A DNA stretch of 64,000 nt from JASSUD01 sp031963445 (lineage in GTDB: Bacteria; Pseudomonadota; Gammaproteobacteria; Burkholderiales; Burkholderiaceae): the NCBI GenBank assembly GCA_031963445.1, contig JASSUH010000001.1, positions 1,984,001 through 2,048,000 on the forward strand. Reading direction: 5' to 3'. The notes beneath the pieces were generated by a model that was not told the DNA's origin, ran no database searches, and was given only the letters and a program-made list of their open reading frames with translations. The stretch's first letter is position 1. Each line of letters opens with the position of its first letter. A program made the translations under genes and the position numbers. Below are positions 36,075-45,500 of the stretch, piece after piece.

Positions 36075-36110
36075 GTCCGCTTAGCTAGTTAGCTAAGTAG
36101 TCTGAAGTAG

Positions 36111-36139
36111 AAAGTCCGGCTTTATGCCGGACTTTTTTA
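36111..36139 (+). terminator. Terminator of the cold-shock gene
   Basis: Stem AAAGTCCGGC / GCCGGACTTT, loop TTTAT, T6 tail. Confidence 0.9.
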
Positions 36140-36285
36140 TGCATTCAACAATCTTATACAGGATCTTTCTAAGAGCCCGCACTAGGCCTTTCAGAAGAAC
36201 CAGTGAGATTGTTGATGCACACGTTATACGGACCTCCAACATGACTACCGATAACCCCTCAAATCTCTCCTCTTTGAAGCATTAA
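36140..36285. repeat. Decayed MITE-like sequence
   Basis: TGCATTCAACAATCT (36140) pairs with AGATTGTTGATGCAC (36207). The part CCAACATGACTACCGATAACC...TCTCTCCTCTTTGA (36236-36276) repeats the right half of the element at 3613 (3678-3718). A broken composite of the same family. Confidence 0.6.
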
Positions 36286-36390
36286 ACAGCTGCAAGGAAA
36301 AGTAGTACGCTACAATTACATTCCATCAGAAAAAAATCTTAGCCTGCAATCGACAGGCAGACACTTTTACCGTTGCTAAGAGACTTTTGT

Positions 36391-36783
36391 ATGACTCACG
36401 TTGTCACTGAAAGCTGCATTAATTGCCTTTACACCGATTGCGTCGATGTATGCCCAGTAGATTGTTTTCATAAAATAGATGAACACATTAGTGGTGGAAA
36501 CAACAATCAAGCAGACAATGCAGATGAACAAAAGAATCAGCGACGCGCCAATTTTTTAGTCATTGACCCTGACGAATGCATCGATTGCGCAGTGTGCGTT
36601 GCTGAATGCCCCGTTACTGCCATTTATGCAGAAGAAGATGTGCCAAGCGATCAGCAAGAATTTATCGCGCTCAATGTCGAGCTAGCACAGCAATGGCCAA
36701 CGATCACCCGATCGCAGCCTCCTTTGCCTGATGCTGATCACTGGAAAGATATAACTGATAAGAAGCATTTACTAAAACGCTAA
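36391..36783 (+). CDS. fdxA: Seven-iron ferredoxin FdxA with an insert
   Basis: 130 residues from the ATG at 36391; relatives are about 107. Cys motifs CINCLYTDCVDVCPVDCFH and CIDCAVCVAECPVTAI bind a 3Fe-4S and a 4Fe-4S cluster. Between them, where relatives read a short YEGPNM-like turn, there is a 20-residue hydrophilic insert (ISGGNNNQADNADEQKNQRR). The insert lies on a surface loop and need not disturb the clusters. No strong ribosome binding site is visible. Electron carrier in the cytoplasm; partner unknown. Confidence 0.92.
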   Translation: MTHVVTESCINCLYTDCVDVCPVDCFHKIDEHISGGNNNQADNADEQKNQRRANFLVIDPDECIDCAVCVAECPVTAIYAEEDVPSDQQEFIALNVELAQQWPTITRSQPPLPDADHWKDITDKKHLLKR

Positions 36784-36893
36784 GGCGGGATCCCTATCAG
36801 CTTTTACATTGATAAATGCATTTCAAATGCCGACGCATTAAACACAAACATTCATATTATTGATTAGTTAAACATCATCTTTATCGATTCCAC

Positions 36894-36922
36894 TTGACAA
36901 TATCGACAGGCGCCCATAGAAT
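36894..36922 (+). promoter_or_regulatory. Promoter of tRNA-Asn
   Basis: TTGACA, 17 bases, TAGAAT; one mismatch from consensus. Ends 15 bases before the mature tRNA. Confidence 0.85.
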
Positions 36923-36936
36923 CGCGTCTCACCTTT

Positions 36937-37012
36937 TCCCCGATAGCTCAGTCGGTAGAGCGACGGACTGTTAATCCGCAGGTCCCAGGTTCGAGCCCTG
37001 GTCGGGGAGCCA
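36937..37012 (+). tRNA. tRNA-Asn (anticodon GTT)
   Basis: 76 nucleotides including encoded CCA. Acceptor TCCCCGA / TCGGGGA, D arm AGCTCAGTCGGTAGAGC, anticodon loop with GTT at 36970-36972, T arm GGTTCGAGCC. Strong own promoter, terminator at 37020. It is the integration target of the island downstream: the 3' part recurs at 40658. Confidence 0.97.
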
Positions 37013-37056
37013 GATTTATAAAAGGCTTACAGCGATGTAAGCCTTTTTTTATTTTG
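36968..37056. repeat. Left attachment repeat (attL) in tRNA-Asn
   Basis: 89 bp from inside the tRNA anticodon loop through the CCA end and the terminator hairpin AAAGGCTTAC-AGCGAT-GTAAGCCTTT. The copy at 40658-40745 is identical but for one T in the T-run. The duplicated tRNA 3' end restores the gene on integration, the hallmark of tRNA-targeting islands. Confidence 0.9.
37020..37050 (+). terminator. Terminator of tRNA-Asn
   Basis: Stem AAAGGCTTAC / GTAAGCCTTT with T7. It lies within the att repeat and so is duplicated at 40711-40739. Confidence 0.85.
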
Positions 37057-37906
37057 CCCAGTGTGCTGAAAGTGTGCTCTCCCCTACTATCGGGTTTTGC
37101 ATTACATCATCTAATCGTGCCGATACACCGATTAAGTGATCTTGCGAAAGATGCGCATAACGCATGACCATCGATAGCGTTTTCCAAGCCCCCAACTCTT
37201 TTATTTCCAATAAAGTCGCTTTATTCATCGCAAGCCAAGACGCCCAGGTATGCCGCAAGTCATGCCAGCGGAAATCCTCAATACCTGCTTTCACTAAGGC
37301 TTTACGCCATGCCTTCGTATTGACTTGACCAATAGGCTTACCGCGATAGGTAAATATCCGTTGAGGATGCTTGCCTAATTGACGCTGTAAGACACCGCAC
37401 GCGATCTGATTTAATGGCGTGCCGATGGCGTTACTTGCCTTGGTCTGATTTGCATGAATCCACCCTATCCGACGAGGTAAATCGATTTGATCCCAAGTCA
37501 AATGAAGCACATTAGATTGGCGTAAACTTGTTGCCAGCGCAAATAACGTTATATCTCGTTGATGCTCAGGCAAATAGCTCAGTAAGATATCAAGCTGTTC
37601 GACTCTTAAAAATCTTAAGCGCGGTGGAGGCTCTTTATAAAATGCTATTTTAGGAGCCTGCTCGAGCCACTTCCATCTATCGGCCGCTCGCCGCAACACG
37701 GAACGAATCAAAGCTAAATAACGGTTAACCGTTGAAGGAGACACTTTTTCTTCAAACTTTTTGTTAGCGATAGCTTGAATTTTTTCCGCCGTAATATCAG
37801 CAAGCGCGGCACCCTTTAAATGGGTATCCAACCAGCGAAATTTGACGATATCTTCTTCAAGTGTCGCCTTTTTTTCGTTCGTCTTCTCTGCCTCCCATCT
37901 AATAAC
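37049..37906 (-). pseudogene. Phage-type tyrosine integrase, N-terminus lost
   Basis: The 3' end lies on the att repeat, the usual place for an island integrase. The catalytic part looks whole: Arg in TSLRQSNVLHL, HDLRHTWASWL, and the tyrosine in MVMRYAHLS. The core-binding domain begins around TATEKIQAIANKKF-like sequence, but the N-terminal arm domain is missing: beyond about 37906 the frame (open to 37993) is only the antisense of a phage portal fragment. So a deletion joined integrase to portal. Homologues are about 330-400 residues. Probably inactive or altered in att recognition. Confidence 0.85.
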
Positions 37907-38344
37907 CGCTATGAAAACGGTAGCCATGCGGGCTTTATTTTGTATATGACGGATGCTGCTCATCAAGAAGCCGATGTAAACAACTTGCGCCAAGCTCTCA
38001 AAGAAAGTAAAGGGCCAGGCAACTTTAGAAACTTATTTATTTATGCACCGAATGGCAAAAAAGATGGACTACAGTTGATTCCGGTCTCTGAAGTTACCGC
38101 GAAAGATGAATTTTTTAATATTAAGAATGTGACGCGAGACGATTTACTCGCCGCGCATCGGGTACCGCCGCAATTGTTAGGGATTGTGCCGAGCAATACA
38201 GGGGGCTTTGGCGCAGCAGATACCGCCGCTAAGTTGTTTATGCAGCATGAAATTCGACCGTTGCAAGCACGTTTAACCGTGTTAAATCAATGGCTCAATC
38301 AAGAATTAGTGCAGTTTAAAGCGGAGCCGTTCCCTGTTGGCTAA
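37907..38344 (+). pseudogene. Phage portal protein fragment (P2 gpQ / PBSX type)
   Basis: Carries the C-terminal third of a portal protein: GSHAGFILYMTDAAHQEADV, KGPGNFRNLFIYAPNGKKDG, LIPVSEVTAKDEFFNIKNVT, LLAAHRVPPQLLGIVPSNTG. It lacks about 200 N-terminal residues, cut at the junction with the integrase. Evidence that a P2-like prophage once stood here. A second, more decayed copy is at 39450. Confidence 0.85.
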
Positions 38345-38366
38345 TTTTATTGGAGTTTTAGATTTA

Positions 38367-39203
38367 CTATGCAACATATCGTATATCTGAAGTGCTATTA
38401 GCCTGTATTTGTTTGAGTTTTTTAAGAAGATTTTCTCTATCTACATGGTCTTCTGTTTGTAAATAATGATTATTTATCTCTTTAAGAAAATCACCTTGTA
38501 TAACTTTACTATAGAATTTTTCTTCGCTAAGAATAATTAAAGCTGTTTTTGGGTAAGATTTAGCTATCATAGATAAAAAACCACCTGAATTAGGTGAATT
38601 TAAAATTGGAAGGTAGAGTTTCTCGTTATTAAAAATGATTGAAGCTATTTCCGGATGATCATGAGCTATCCAAGATAAGCGACGGGTTGAATCATATGAA
38701 TCTGCAATTAAGCTGTAGAGCTTCTCATTATTAAAAATGATTAAAGCTGATTCAAGATGAGAAATAGATATTTTATATAAACACAGAATTGTCTCATGTC
38801 CCTCTAAATTTAAAATCAAATTACAGAATTTCTCGTCATTAATAATGACTGAACATGCTTCTGGATTATCATGAACAAAATAGCAAAATATTTTACCTGC
38901 GTTGGCGTTTTCTCTAGCTAATTTTTCATTAATATCAATGTAAATTTTTTCAACTGTTGGATGTAAATTTCGATATTGAGGATGTACCGCGAATAAATTA
39001 TCTCTAAAAGTATCCTTTGCAGATTTCCCCGTTTGATAGGATTTATACCCTTCTTTTAAGAAATCATCCCATACAGGATTACTATCGGCTATTTTCTTTG
39101 AATCTCTTGATGCCTGAGAAAATCTGCATCTATCTTTAGGTGAATTAAAATTTAATATATGTTGAGTACATTCCAATGGCAGAGGTAGAGAATTTATTTT
39201 CAT
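38367..39203 (-). CDS. F-box-like protein with about four 35-residue repeats (putative host-directed effector)
   Basis: 278 residues. Residues 4-50 (LPLPLECTQHILNFNSPKDRCRFSQASRDSKKIADSNPVW) fit the F-box pattern: LP-x-E-x-x-x-x-I-L-x-F, D-x-x-R, S-x-x-S and the final W. From about 110 a degenerate repeat recurs four times, each with A-x-x-I-I-x-N-x-E-K-x-Y/F (for example SALIIFNNEKLYSLI, ASIIFNNEKLYLPIL, ALIILSEEKFYSKV). F-box proteins recruit targets to SCF ubiquitin ligases in eukaryotes, so a bacterial one points to an effector. No signal peptide. Much more A+T-rich than core genes and sandwiched between two portal fragments. Confidence 0.65.
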   Translation of the reverse strand: MKINSLPLPLECTQHILNFNSPKDRCRFSQASRDSKKIADSNPVWDDFLKEGYKSYQTGKSAKDTFRDNLFAVHPQYRNLHPTVEKIYIDINEKLARENANAGKIFCYFVHDNPEACSVIINDEKFCNLILNLEGHETILCLYKISISHLESALIIFNNEKLYSLIADSYDSTRRLSWIAHDHPEIASIIFNNEKLYLPILNSPNSGGFLSMIAKSYPKTALIILSEEKFYSKVIQGDFLKEINNHYLQTEDHVDRENLLKKLKQIQANSTSDIRYVA

Positions 39204-39449
39204 ATTAGGCTCGATATTTGATTTAACATTAATTGCTTCAACGAATGATGATGCTCATCTTCCGCGCTGCACTATTCTGTTTACTGAATGGATTTTGAAG
39301 TGCCATTCCTTCCGCCAAACCAGGATTCAGCATGAGTTTAGGTATGCGCTAACCTTTGGTTACCATCAAGAACCGTAAAACTCTTGTTTTCATTTCTGAT
39401 GTTGTCAGTCGGTAAAACTAAAAGTCTGAGAGCTAGGATTTTAGCTATA

Positions 39450-39660
39450 TTTAATATCAAGAATGTGACAAGAGGCGATCTTTTAGCAGCGCACCGTGTT
39501 GGTGCCACAACAGTTAGGCAGTGTACCGAGCAACGCCAGCGGCTTTGAAGCAGATGCAGCAACTAAAATTTTTACCGAGCATGAGATTAAGCCGCTGCAG
39601 GCGTGTCTCACTGAGTTAAATCGATAAACCGTCGCGCAGTTTAAGGCCGATGCTATGTGA
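39450..39660 (+). pseudogene. Second, frameshifted phage portal fragment
   Basis: FNIKNVTRGDLLAAHRV is followed in another frame by QQLGSVPSNASGFEADAATK and HEIKPLQACLTELNR, then a stop and QFKADAM. It corresponds to residues 90-170 of the fragment at 37907. Inactivated by at least one frameshift and one stop. Confidence 0.8.
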
Positions 39661-40033
39661 TTGATATCAACTGAGGTTATACGCCTCAGTCTAAAACACA
39701 GTTCCGGAAAGTACTTTAGCTTCGCTTTAACCCTCAGCAAAGGCTTTTAGCTCTTAAAAGCTCTTTTCTTTTGTCGCCCAACAGCAGCCTTTTAAATGGC
39801 TTATTACCTGTCTAGCTCTCGCAGTATTCTGCCCCACACAACGCAGTTCCCCTCCCACCTGCGGTTCTTACAAAAAGTTTAATTTTCCATGCACCCAATT
39901 TTGCCTGAGAGAGCCAAGTAGCAAGGGATTAAGCGTATTTTTGCAAGCTAAAAAGTTATGCACATCTACGCAAAATGATGCGTTTCGATGCACGCCAGTA
40001 GACGACATCTGCCAACCCTTATATGTATGGGGT
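39661..40033. other. Non-coding island sequence
   Basis: No reading frame with recognisable content; probably eroded phage DNA. Confidence 0.4.
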
Positions 40034-40320
40034 TAAAAAAGAGGTTACAAAGGTAACGAAGCCAAAAAATTAATATAAGCTATTGATATATAAAAAAATA
40101 TGTAACCTAAAAAAGTAACAAACGAGACACGAAATAAGTAACAAGTACATTCAAATTCAGTTGAGCACTTTTTAATGGTTCATCATGAACAAGATAAAAG
40201 AAGTTACAGGTTACTTGTTTGTTACTTTATTGTTATCCTTTTAATTTTATATAAGCCATTGATTTTTATAGTATTTTTATGATTTTCAATGGATTGTTAC
40301 CTATGTAACCTTTTTTAGAC
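40034..40320. promoter_or_regulatory. Cluster of GTTAC/GTAAC words (possible replication origin or operator array)
   Basis: About ten copies in 290 bp: GGTTACAAAGGTAACG, TGTAACCTAAAAAAGTAACA, AGTAACAAG, AGTTACAGGTTACTTGTTTGTTAC, TTGTTACCTATGTAACC. Several pair as palindromes (GGTTAC...GTAACC). The stretch is very A+T-rich and free of genes. Iterons for a replication initiator of a satellite or plasmid-like element are plausible, since P4-like elements carry such arrays; no initiator gene remains beside it. Confidence 0.45.
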
Positions 40321-40488
40321 CTACACCATAATTTTTTAATAGATGCTGCCTGAGTGAAAGAGAGGAAATATTTCGAGGAACGAAAGAAGAGTTAGCATGA
40401 AAAAATGATTATTGAATAGGAAGTGAGAAGAGAGGGAAAAAAATTGCCCGATTAACAAGGGCTGAGAGTGCTAATTTTGCTTTTATCT

Positions 40489-40520
40489 AAAACAGCTTCG
40501 ACCAGAGTAAGCTGTTTTTT
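40489..40520 (+). terminator. Terminator-like hairpin in the island
   Basis: Stem AAACAGCTT / AAGCTGTTT, loop of 10, T6 tail. No intact gene ends just before it, so it is a relic. Confidence 0.55.
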
Positions 40521-40657
40521 GTGTGTCGAAAATGTGCACAGATGAGACTTTTTTACCCGTTTTGGGGCTTTCTGAGACTTAAAATAATGATTTGCGCTGG
40601 CCCTAAAGTTGTTAAAAATCAATAACTTAGAACATTTTTAAAAAACTGTGTTACTGC

Positions 40658-40745
40658 CTGTTAATCCGCAGGTCCCAGGTTCGAGCCCTGGTCGGGGAGC
40701 CAGATTTATAAAAGGCTTACAGCGATGTAAGCCTTTTTTATTTTG
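40658..40745. repeat. Right attachment repeat (attR): tRNA-Asn 3' fragment
   Basis: 88 bp copy of 36968-37056 lacking the 5' half of the tRNA, hence not a functional tRNA. It includes the CCA end and terminator. A second integrase gene begins 82 bases further on, which suggests that another element used this copy as its own attachment site. Confidence 0.9.
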
Positions 40746-40826
40746 TTCCGCAATTTTGGGGGCTGTTCCGCAATTTTTGCTTTTTGCATATCTTCTCAAC
40801 TCGAATTTATTCCGCAATCTAGGGGA

Positions 40827-41858
40827 TTATTTGGTCGGGCTAACGAGCTTTCCTCTGCGGTGTCTGACATATCTATTAGTCATATTTTCGCTAGCATGTC
40901 CGAGTTGATCTTTAGCGGCGGCCATACCTTCTCGATCTTCTTTATCCGTTCCAGCTTTAGCGCGTAAATCCCGAAACTGGAAATCTTCAATACAGCTAGC
41001 TAACTCTTGTTGCCCCTGCTCTCTTGCAAATTTTGCGGCTTTTTCCCGCGCCTTCTCGAATCGAAAACGTAATGCCAAATAAGTTAATGGTTTACCGTCT
41101 TCTTTACGCAATAGCGCTAACGAGGTTACTTTATCGGGATTATGGAATGACTGAGTTAAGCGGCCAATCAATTTGGCTAATTCCCCTTTAATTTCAATAC
41201 GTAGCCGCTTTTTTGTTTTATTCTGTTGCATCTCAATGGCACCATCCCGAATGTTGGTCTGCACCAGTTCGAGCACATCCGTAGGGCGTTGGCCTGTTAA
41301 ATACGCTAACTCCATCGCATCTTGGGTTGGGTTATCGGCCTGTGCGAGAACAGCCTGATAAGCCATATCATCGACATAGACATCTCGGCCGGATTCTTTA
41401 AAACCTTTTACCCCCGCACATGGATTTGCTTTTTCCGTCAATCCCGCTCTACGCGCAAAATTCCAGATATGCGAAAACAGCGCTTTTTCACGGTTTGCCC
41501 GCACTTGCCCTTCATTACCTTCTACGGGTTTCCCCTCCTCTTTTAGCTTTTTTACTGTGCCTCGTACACGCCATTTTAAATATTCGCTAATATGATTTGA
41601 TGTAATAAGGTCTAATCGTGCAGGTGGGTTATTAAAAAACTCATACAGTTTTTCTATTTCTTTCACATTATCTTTTCTCGTTCGCGGTGCTTTTTTAATT
41701 AATTCTTCTTTCTGATAGCGCTCTGCAACATATCGAAATGTAATAAGTCCTTCATAAGAACTCTGACTGTTTTGCGTTAATTCAGCCCATCTCATAAGTG
41801 CCTCTACATAATCTTTACCTAATGCAATTTCACGCCGAGGTTTACCCCCTTTATCCAA
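40827..41858 (-). CDS. Tyrosine recombinase (phage-type integrase), 5' end cut by an IS
   Basis: 343 residues from the TTG at 41858. Catalytic Arg in TGQRPTDVL, second Arg in QFRDLRAKAG, His in QLGHAS, Tyr in NRYVRHRRG. The usual HxxR histidine is replaced (FRDLR), as in a subgroup of P22-like integrases. The integrase-like frame continues upstream as PSGTHYYLDKGGKP to about 41888, where an IS end begins, so about 20 N-terminal residues and the true start are lost. It lies just behind attR in the same orientation as the first integrase. Confidence 0.85.
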   Translation of the reverse strand: MDKGGKPRREIALGKDYVEALMRWAELTQNSQSSYEGLITFRYVAERYQKEELIKKAPRTRKDNVKEIEKLYEFFNNPPARLDLITSNHISEYLKWRVRGTVKKLKEEGKPVEGNEGQVRANREKALFSHIWNFARRAGLTEKANPCAGVKGFKESGRDVYVDDMAYQAVLAQADNPTQDAMELAYLTGQRPTDVLELVQTNIRDGAIEMQQNKTKKRLRIEIKGELAKLIGRLTQSFHNPDKVTSLALLRKEDGKPLTYLALRFRFEKAREKAAKFAREQGQQELASCIEDFQFRDLRAKAGTDKEDREGMAAAKDQLGHASENMTNRYVRHRRGKLVSPTK

Positions 41859-41887
41859 GTAATAATGCGTTCCAGACGGGCGAATGG

Positions 41888-42240
41888 TGGTCCTGCCCCA
41901 ATTTTTGGACCATTCTAAAATGGAAAAAATTGGCTTTTAAAATGATATTAAAAAGCCGAATTCGAGCACTGACGGGCGAATTCGGCAGGTGTCATCCACT
42001 CCAAAGCAGAGTGGGGACGTTCCTCGTTATAGTCTCGACGCCAAGCCTCAATTTTGTCTTTTGCATCGTCCAATGACAAGAACCAATACGCATTGAGGCA
42101 CTCTTGTCGAAAACGACTGTTAAAGGGTTCAACTTTGGCATTGTCGGTAGGTGTTCCTGGGCGAGAGAAATCCAGTTCCACCTTATTTTCATAGGCCCAT
42201 TTATCCATCAGTTTGGAAACAAATGTCCCCTTCTTAGCAA
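41888..42240 (-). mobile_element. IS3-family fragment: transposase OrfB C-terminus
   Basis: The ORF 41948-42208 encodes the tail of an integrase-core transposase: VELDFSRPGTPTDNAKVEPFN, RFRQECLN, WFLSLDDAKDKIEAWRRDYN, RPHSALEWMTPAEFA. The catalytic Glu (KVEPFN) is there, both Asp are missing. Right end near 41888 with TGGTCCTGCCCC. The left part is gone beyond about 42240. Inactive. Confidence 0.85.
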
Positions 42241-42523
42241 AATAGATGGTATGGCAGGCCCCCTCTACTTTGGGGCTACAAGATCACTCTGCTTAGCTTG
42301 ATATCTTTTTAGAAAAGTCCGACATTAAGCACCTGCCGAAAAATTAAACGAACGCTGTACGTTCTAAACGGGCATAGATTGTTAACTTTACATAAAAGAT
42401 GGGTACGCCATCAGGTGTCTCAGTCTGATAATAACCTGATTACTTGAAGCGGATTTCATCGTTATTGTTTGCGCATTCCTCAATGCCTTCTTTTGAAAGA
42501 AAGAATAGAAAGGAAACTCAATC
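42241..42523. other. Upstream region of the NACHT-HEAT gene
   Basis: No coding sequence recognised. Two purine-rich stretches; GAAAGGAAACTCAATC before the ATG at 42524 gives a ribosome binding site. Promoter must lie here if the gene is expressed. Confidence 0.4.
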
Positions 42524-45500
42524 ATGAATCCCAGCTCTGCGAGTGCAGGCTCTTCCAGCGCACGTCCAACTTCATCCATACCGCTGCAATCGCTATCCAT
42601 TCCGTCTGTGCAAAGCCGAGAGGAAGCGCAGGCTCGCTTCCAAGAACATGAGCGAAATATCAACTGGCATGCTGAGCACCATAACTTGACAGGACAGCAG
42701 CAAGCTTACAAGGAAATGGTCGCTTTTCTCGACAGTTTGCGCCCTCAGGGCTTTTTTTCTGAGTCGGAGATTAATGCGAAGCTTGAAGAGCTCTATTACG
42801 CTTATAGCTTGTTTGAGCGCCGCCAAGGCGAGGATACGCGGGCCAATGAGCTAGCAGAAAAGGCGGCGTCGTTCGCCCACTCACTAGTCCAAACTTCCCC
42901 CAGAAAACATAAATTAGACAGAGTAGACAGCAGTCCCTTCCATTACGCAAAAAGTATCACGCCGACCTGTCTGGATCGCCCTCAAGGCATACCATCAGAT
43001 CCCGAATTTGATGCGCTTATTCAACGCATCCAAGGGATGGATATTAAAAAGGATGTTTTTCTCTTTCCGAATACCTCCTCTGCGGCTTCCTCTCACGCAC
43101 AACAGGCTTTTAATTGGCCTACCTCACCTTATGAGATTAAAGAAACGGCACAGTTAGCCTCTTGTTTACGCGAAGCCATTCGGCAGCCTCCCACTTCAGA
43201 CAATTTCCATTGTTATGAGGAATTGGCCGAGCGTGTTTTGCTCTGCTTTGAAAAGATGCCTTCTTGTACGCTATCCCTCGTACAAGAAGTTATCTTGCTG
43301 GCTCAAGCCGCAGATAATCAAGGCTATTATCGCCGCCTGATTTATAAGCTGCAAATTGACCCTAAGCGCATCTTAAATATGGCTGCCTTGCAAGGGCTCA
43401 CCGTCATCATCCAGAATCGTGCTCGCTCAGTACACATCGCATCGGATTCCAATTTAGCGGGGGATTGCACGGAGCTTTTGAAATATATCCATCGACTTTT
43501 AGCGCGGACTCATCATAAAGAGAATGCAATCCAATTGAATGCTTTACTGCAGACCGTTTCAGTATTGCTCGATACGATGTTTGAGGCAAGACTGAAGCTA
43601 GATGCTGAGACGTTTAAAGGTAGCTTAGAAGAATGCCTCACCGTGCTTGGCAAGGCGCAAGATACAAAGAGTGAGGTGGATGCGAGCTTAACTTTTCAAG
43701 CGAAGTATGCCCTGCAAGCGCTAAAGCGCCTAAGATATCCGAGAGAAAAGCTCGAGAGACTATGGGATATTTTGCAGGATTTTTCGGGCGGAGCAGCTTA
43801 TGCTGCCGGGGCGTTTGGTAGTAAAGATCCTGATAAATTTTGGGAGGCGATAAACAGAATTGGTGAGGGTGTCAAAAAAATCAAACAAGAATGGGACGCC
43901 TACTATAAGCGGCAGGAATGGTATTTAGCGCTTTATCGGATTGAGCAAGGAATTAGACTGGGCTATTTAAAGGAATTAGTGCCATTTGTGCAAGGTTGGA
44001 CACTGCCCAAAAAAAATTACTTGTTACAAGGATTGTGCTTTCACTTAGAACGGATTGCTTTATCGCGAGCTGATGAAAACGCTAAAGGATGGGCCTTAAG
44101 TTTTTTAAAGCACCTAGAGCAAGGCGGGACTGAATGGGGTCATGACAAGGATTTAGTTGGGGTTAAAGCATGCGCATCAGCCACCTTAGTACGCATAGGA
44201 CATTTTTGGCGTCTTCCTAATACGCAATTGATGGAGCGCGTCGATTATGCGCCCCCGGCTTGGCATCCTTTTTGGCAAGGTGAGTCTCAAAATAAGCTGC
44301 TCACTGCCGTTCGAGAAAAAGAGCAACGACACCACGACCAGCAATTATTACCCGTTATCAACGATGCCGTAGTGAGTCTCCCCCCTACGCTGGCGTTGTT
44401 GCGAGGCGATGTCACGCAAGCCTCCGCTAACGTAACACAAAGCCACCTTGAACTGAGCTCTAAAGTGAGTGCGATAGAGCAACATCTACGCCCTAAACGC
44501 CCTAAGCCGTCGAGTGAATGGCTGCTTGAGGCGAACAAAGCGCTTGCTCAGCATTACCAACCTGCTTTGAAGATTCAGCGCATCTCTGGCAAAGAACTTG
44601 ATCTTGCTGACTGCTATATCAACCTCGCCATTGTCGAAGCGCCTGCGCAACGGAAGGGAGAGAAAGAGAAGCTGCAAAAGCAGGCTGCTATGTTTCACCG
44701 GTTTTCCAGCTACGAAAAGGTGGCCAACACTAATACACATGCCTTGATCCCGCTAGAGGAACTATTCAACGCACGCCTATTGCGCGACAAAAAAGAAGGG
44801 AGTCCGAAAAAAATCCTGGTTCAAGGGTGCGCCGGCATCGGCAAGACCACGCTGTGCAAAAAATTGCTCCATGCCTACCAAAATGGGCTGTGGAATGATC
44901 GTTTTGATGCCGTGCTATGGCTGCCTCTACGCCAACTCAAAACTTATACCCATGCCTATGGCTTAAAAGACGTACTTCGCCAGAAATACTTCCCGAATAG
45001 CGAAAAGCTCGCTAATGCCTTGTACGACCGTGTCGACAAAGTCCTCTTTATTCTAGATGGTCTGGATGAAGTCGCGACGGATATAGGTCAGGATAACCGC
45101 ATCGGAAAACTGTTGGAGGAGTTATTCCAACAAACGCATATTATTTTTACGTCGCGGCCTTCTGGCGTAGAGCCCAGCGCTTTACCGAAGCTGGACCTTG
45201 AGCTCGAAACTATGGGGTTTAGCCCAGAGGACGTACAAACCTATCTGAATACGATCGAACCGCAAAAGGCTGAAGAGATCCAGGCTTTTATTGATCGCAC
45301 GCCGATGCTCCAGGGGCTAGTCAATATTCCGATTCAGCTGGATGTACTCTGTTATAGCTGGGATGCCTTTCAATCCCAGCTCAGCGCGGGTGGTGTGGTA
45401 ACGGTGACTGCACTGTATCAAGCGATGGTGGACAAATTATGGCGCAAGGATGGAGAACGGTTAGAAAAAGCCCAGGCGGGGAAACTGCTCACGCTCAAGC

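Noticed and set aside
37049..37993. Full 314-residue integrase as an intact gene
   Set aside because: The first 27 residues are antisense portal sequence, so the natural N-terminus is missing; called as a pseudogene ending near 37906.
40658..40697. Second tRNA-Asn gene
   Set aside because: Only the 3' half is present; there is no D arm or 5' acceptor strand. It is an att copy.
40648..40967. Plus-strand frames reading through the attR copy
   Set aside because: They translate a tRNA fragment and the antisense of an integrase gene.
42388..42663. Minus-strand frame opposite the NACHT gene start
   Set aside because: Antisense shadow of the NACHT coding region and its leader.
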